Assembly (NCBI GenBank): GCA_014652975.1
Contig: BMZV01000005.1
Coordinates: forward strand, 1-64,000
Direction: 5' to 3'
Length of the DNA: 64,000 nucleotides
Origin: Kocuria marina
Lineage (GTDB): Bacteria > Actinomycetota > Actinomycetes > Actinomycetales > Micrococcaceae
In this document: one piece after another, positions 61,609 through 64,000 of the stretch
Position numbering within the stretch: the stretch's first letter is position 1
Layout: each line of letters begins with the position of its first letter
The notes under the pieces: model-generated
The model's database searches: none
The model's input: the letters and a program-made list of their open reading frames with translations, nothing else
Told to the model about the DNA's origin: nothing
Translations under genes and position numbers: made by a program

Positions 61609-62546
61609 GCGCCACGGACACCACACAGGACCTCTCCCAGCTGCAGGACACCTTCCGCGAGGGCCTCGAGGCCCACGGCTGGTTCCTGCCCACCCTCGGG
61701 GACGGCGTGACCGGGCTCGGTCCGCAGGCCGAGGACGTCGTGCAGGGCATCGCCGCCGCGGCCCGCAAGGTCGCGGCGCGGCTGTCCCCGGACGCCGGCA
61801 CGCGCCGGTTGCGCTTCCCACCGGTCAACGGGACCCGGTTGCTCGAGCGCACGGACTACGTCGCGTCCTTCCCACAACTGCTCGGGACCATCTCCGCGTT
61901 CGAGGGCGACAACAAGGCTCACCGTGAGCTGCTCGCCACGTACGAGGAGCACGGTGACTGGTCCGCCCAGCTCACCCCGGCCGGCCACGCGCTGGTCCCC
62001 GCGGTGTGCCACCCCTTGTACGCGTACCTCGAGGGCTCGCAGGTGGACGGCTCGGTGTTCGAGCTCGTGGGCGAGTGCTACCGCCACGAGCCCAGCCCGG
62101 ACCCCATGCGTTTCGTGACCTTCCGGATGTTCGAGGCGGTGTGCCTGGGCACGCCGCAGGAGGCCCGGGAGCACCGCGAGAAGTGGCTCGAGGCGGGGAC
62201 CAACCTGCTGAGCTCCCTGGGGCTCGAGGTCCAGGCGGACACCGCCAACGACCCGTTCTTCGGCCGCGCGGGGCGCCTGCTCAGCGCGGGTCAGCGCGAG
62301 GCGCAGTTGAAGTTCGAGATCCTCACGGAGGTCTACCCGGGGCATCCCACCGCGATCGCCTCCGCGAACCTGCACGAGGACCACTTCGGGGAGAGCTTCC
62401 ACCTGCACACCGCCGACGGCGCCGTGGCCCACTCCGCGTGCTTCGGCTTCGGTCTGGAGCGGGTGGCCCTGGCCCTGGCCATGCGCCACGGTTTCGACAC
62501 CGCCGCGTGGCCCGCGACCGTGCGTCAGGAACTGGGGTTGCCATGA
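61605..62546 (+). CDS. Amino acid:[carrier protein] ligase (class II aaRS-like)
   Basis: A 313-residue homologue of the catalytic core of atypical SerRS without a tRNA-binding domain. Motif 2 is VTFRMFEAV and motif 3 is CFGFGLERVALALAMRHG. The zinc ligands are C135 (AVCHPLY), E177 (RMFE) and C279 (HSACFG), agreeing with Cys131/Glu176/Cys279 that I recall for Bradyrhizobium Bll0957. These enzymes activate a small amino acid (Gly or Ala in the studied cases) with ATP and load it on the phosphopantetheine of a small carrier protein. ATG at 61605 overlaps the dehydrogenase stop. Substrate here unknown. Confidence 0.9.
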   Translation: MSATDTTQDLSQLQDTFREGLEAHGWFLPTLGDGVTGLGPQAEDVVQGIAAAARKVAARLSPDAGTRRLRFPPVNGTRLLERTDYVASFPQLLGTISAFEGDNKAHRELLATYEEHGDWSAQLTPAGHALVPAVCHPLYAYLEGSQVDGSVFELVGECYRHEPSPDPMRFVTFRMFEAVCLGTPQEAREHREKWLEAGTNLLSSLGLEVQADTANDPFFGRAGRLLSAGQREAQLKFEILTEVYPGHPTAIASANLHEDHFGESFHLHTADGAVAHSACFGFGLERVALALAMRHGFDTAAWPATVRQELGLP

Positions 62547-63652
62547 CCGCCGTGACCGTGAACCACGGTGGGTCGGCGGGTACCGCGTCCGTGCGGGAGC
62601 CCTTCGGCCACGAGGTCCTGGCCGTGCGCGGGTGCGAGTCGCTCACCGTGGCGAACGCACCGCGCTCCGTCCTGCACGACCCGGCGGAACCGTGGTCACC
62701 CACGAACTGCTACATGGACGTGTGGATCGGTCTCACCGCGACCCTCGGGTTGGACCCGCTGCCCATGCTCGGGGCCGCGTTCAGCGCGGACTTCCTGGGG
62801 GACCAGTGGGAGTTCCTCAAGCCCCGGCAGGAGGACCTTGAGACGCTCTACGGCCTCACGGTGGGGGAGTACGACACGTGGCGGCCCCTGGCCGAACACG
62901 TGCAGCTGGTGATGTCCCGCGGGGACGCCCTGATCGTGGAGGTGGACGCTTATCACCTCCCGGATACCGAGGGCGTGTCCTACGGGCGGGCCCATACCAA
63001 GACGTCCATCGTGCCGTTGCGCCTGGATCCGGTCGCGGGGGAACTCGTCTACCTGCACAACGACGGTGTCCACGTGCTGCACGGGGAGGACCTCGACAAC
63101 GCGCTGGGCACGGGTGTGGGTTCCGGGTGGGTCCCGTACCCGTACGTGGAACTCGTGCGACTGGACGGCATCCGGTCCCTGGCGCCCGAGGCGCTGTGGC
63201 AGCGCGCCGTCGAGATCGCGCGGGGGCACCTGCGCCGCGCCCCGGACGCCGGGACGGGCAATACCGCGCACCCCGATCCGGCGGCCGACCGGCTCGTGGC
63301 CGCGATCCGGGAGCACGTCCCGGTGCTCGCCGAGCGGGGCATGGAGTACTTCCACCAGTACTCGTTCGCGACGACGCGCCAGGCCGGTCTCACGTCCGGG
63401 CTCGCCGCCCACGCGTGCCGGTACCTCTCCCGCGGTGCGCAGGAGTGGCCGAGCGACGTGGACGCGGAGCAGCTGATCGAGGCCGCCGAGCAGTTCGACG
63501 CCGCCGCCGGTGCGGCCAAGACCCTGCAGTTCAAGCTCGCCCGAGCGGCCTCGGGCAGGACACCGCGCATCGACTCGTCCGCGGAGGCGTTCGTGGCCGG
63601 GCACACCGCGGGCATGCGCGCGGTGCGTGAGGCCCTGGGCCTGGGGGAGTGA
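62543..63652 (+). CDS. DUF1839-family protein
   Basis: A 369-residue protein of DUF1839: WSPTNCYMDVWIGLTATLGLDPLPML, GDQWEFLKPRQEDLETLYGL, VEVDAYHLPDT-containing segment and KTSIVPLRLD. DUF1839 genes accompany aaRS-like carrier-protein ligases and an adjacent carrier protein in several bacteria. A conserved Cys/His/Asp set (C near residue 53, D and H in VDAYHLPDT) suggests a papain-like catalytic fold acting on the thioester, but this is inference. Overlaps both neighbours (ATGA, GTGA). Confidence 0.85.
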   Translation: MTAVTVNHGGSAGTASVREPFGHEVLAVRGCESLTVANAPRSVLHDPAEPWSPTNCYMDVWIGLTATLGLDPLPMLGAAFSADFLGDQWEFLKPRQEDLETLYGLTVGEYDTWRPLAEHVQLVMSRGDALIVEVDAYHLPDTEGVSYGRAHTKTSIVPLRLDPVAGELVYLHNDGVHVLHGEDLDNALGTGVGSGWVPYPYVELVRLDGIRSLAPEALWQRAVEIARGHLRRAPDAGTGNTAHPDPAADRLVAAIREHVPVLAERGMEYFHQYSFATTRQAGLTSGLAAHACRYLSRGAQEWPSDVDAEQLIEAAEQFDAAAGAAKTLQFKLARAASGRTPRIDSSAEAFVAGHTAGMRAVREALGLGE

Positions 63653-64000
63653 CCGGGGTGCGCGACGCCGCGTGGACGCTCCGGCGCCTCGACCCGTCGC
63701 AGGACCCGGGCGATGCCCTGACTCGTGGGATTCCCGCGCGGGTCCCGGGGACGGTGTCCGGTGCCCTGCGGGACGCCCTCGGGGAGGACCGCGTGGCCAC
63801 CGTGCTGGCCACTGACGGTCCCGACACCGTGTGGGAGTACCGCACCCGGGTCACCACCGCCGGTGGTCGGCACCGGTTCATGTCCACGGGCGTGGCCACC
63901 GTGGCGCAGCTGCTGGTCGCGGACCAGGTCGTGCACGAGTCCCACAGCGCTTTCGCGCCGTGGGACGTGATCGCGGAGCTGCCGTCCGGGCCGTGTGAGA
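63649..64000 (+). CDS. Glycoside hydrolase family 2-like protein, N-terminal part
   Basis: An open frame from GTG 63649 (overlapping the DUF1839 stop) to the window end, 117 codons and still open. It reads WTLRRLDPSQDP, IPARVPGTVSGALRDAL, DTVWEYRTRVTT, MSTGVATVAQLLVADQVV and SHSAFAPWDVIAELPSG. That is the order of the sugar-binding (jelly-roll) domain of beta-mannosidase-like GH2 enzymes. The catalytic domain lies beyond the window. It could trim or remodel the polysaccharide, or carry a transferase role within this operon. Confidence 0.7.
   Translation, partial: MTGVRDAAWTLRRLDPSQDPGDALTRGIPARVPGTVSGALRDALGEDRVATVLATDGPDTVWEYRTRVTTAGGRHRFMSTGVATVAQLLVADQVVHESHSAFAPWDVIAELPSGPCE

Noticed and set aside
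1..64000. tRNA genes and insertion sequences
   Set aside because: I saw no cloverleaf-like GTTCGA arms with acceptor pairing and no transposase frame or terminal repeats with target duplications anywhere in the window.

Overview
The window is a high-GC chromosomal stretch from an actinobacterium, most likely Micrococcaceae and probably Kocuria. The evidence is the base composition, the split C50 carotenoid cyclase genes, the fhaA-fhaB-pstP-ftsW-pbpA-pknA-pknB locus beside crgA, and an actinobacterial SAM-IV riboswitch. The genus is an inference. The first bases are the 3' end of a 5S rRNA gene, so the window starts just downstream of an rRNA operon.

Layout. 1-1620: 5S rRNA end and terminator, a sulfide:quinone oxidoreductase homologue, a truncated VOC gene. 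1829-8272 (minus): a methionine block metF-metE-metY-metB under a SAM-IV riboswitch whose terminator hairpin also contains the metF ribosome binding site. 8460-11433: a frameshifted secreted-protein gene, a nuclease lipoprotein, a fructosamine kinase. 11569-17577: a MarR regulator with a palindrome at its promoter and crtE-crtB-crtI-crtYe-crtYf-crtEb for a C50 carotenoid. 17684-19734: a YtrA-type GntR regulator with its operator, and an ABC exporter. 19874-25041: alpha/beta hydrolase, LLM flavoenzyme, AlkB-like dioxygenase, two flavin reductases, YceI. 25138-37022: crgA, a glutamine amidotransferase (pabA/trpG) and the seven-gene phospho-signalling and cell-wall elongation operon. 37304-44586: PepSY lipoprotein, FadH-like reductase, AI-2E transporter remnant, Dps, DASS symporter, SerA.

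44714-64000 is accessory and devoted to surface polysaccharide. It has four transcription blocks: a minus GT4 and WcaF-type acetyltransferase pair; a plus block of polymerisation co-factor (Wzz/BY-kinase-like with a dead Walker A), Wzy-like polymerase, GT2 and Wzx-like flippase; a minus block of GDP-fucose synthesis (gmd, fcl) and a GT4; and a plus block of eight coupled genes. The gap 51890-52878 holds remnants of a PAP2 phosphatase and an alcohol dehydrogenase.

The last plus block (56815 to the window end) is the most unusual part. It encodes a tandem alpha/beta-hydrolase protein with no serine nucleophile in either domain, an antigen-85-like esterase lipoprotein, a dedicated phosphopantetheinyl transferase, a carrier protein with a TSH instead of DSL attachment site, an acyl-CoA-dehydrogenase-like flavoprotein, an aminoacyl-tRNA-synthetase-like amino acid:[carrier protein] ligase with its zinc ligands, a DUF1839 protein, and the start of a GH2-like hydrolase. 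Together they look like a pathway that loads an amino acid on a carrier protein, oxidises it, and uses it near or on the fucose-containing polysaccharide. No product is known to me for such a cluster.
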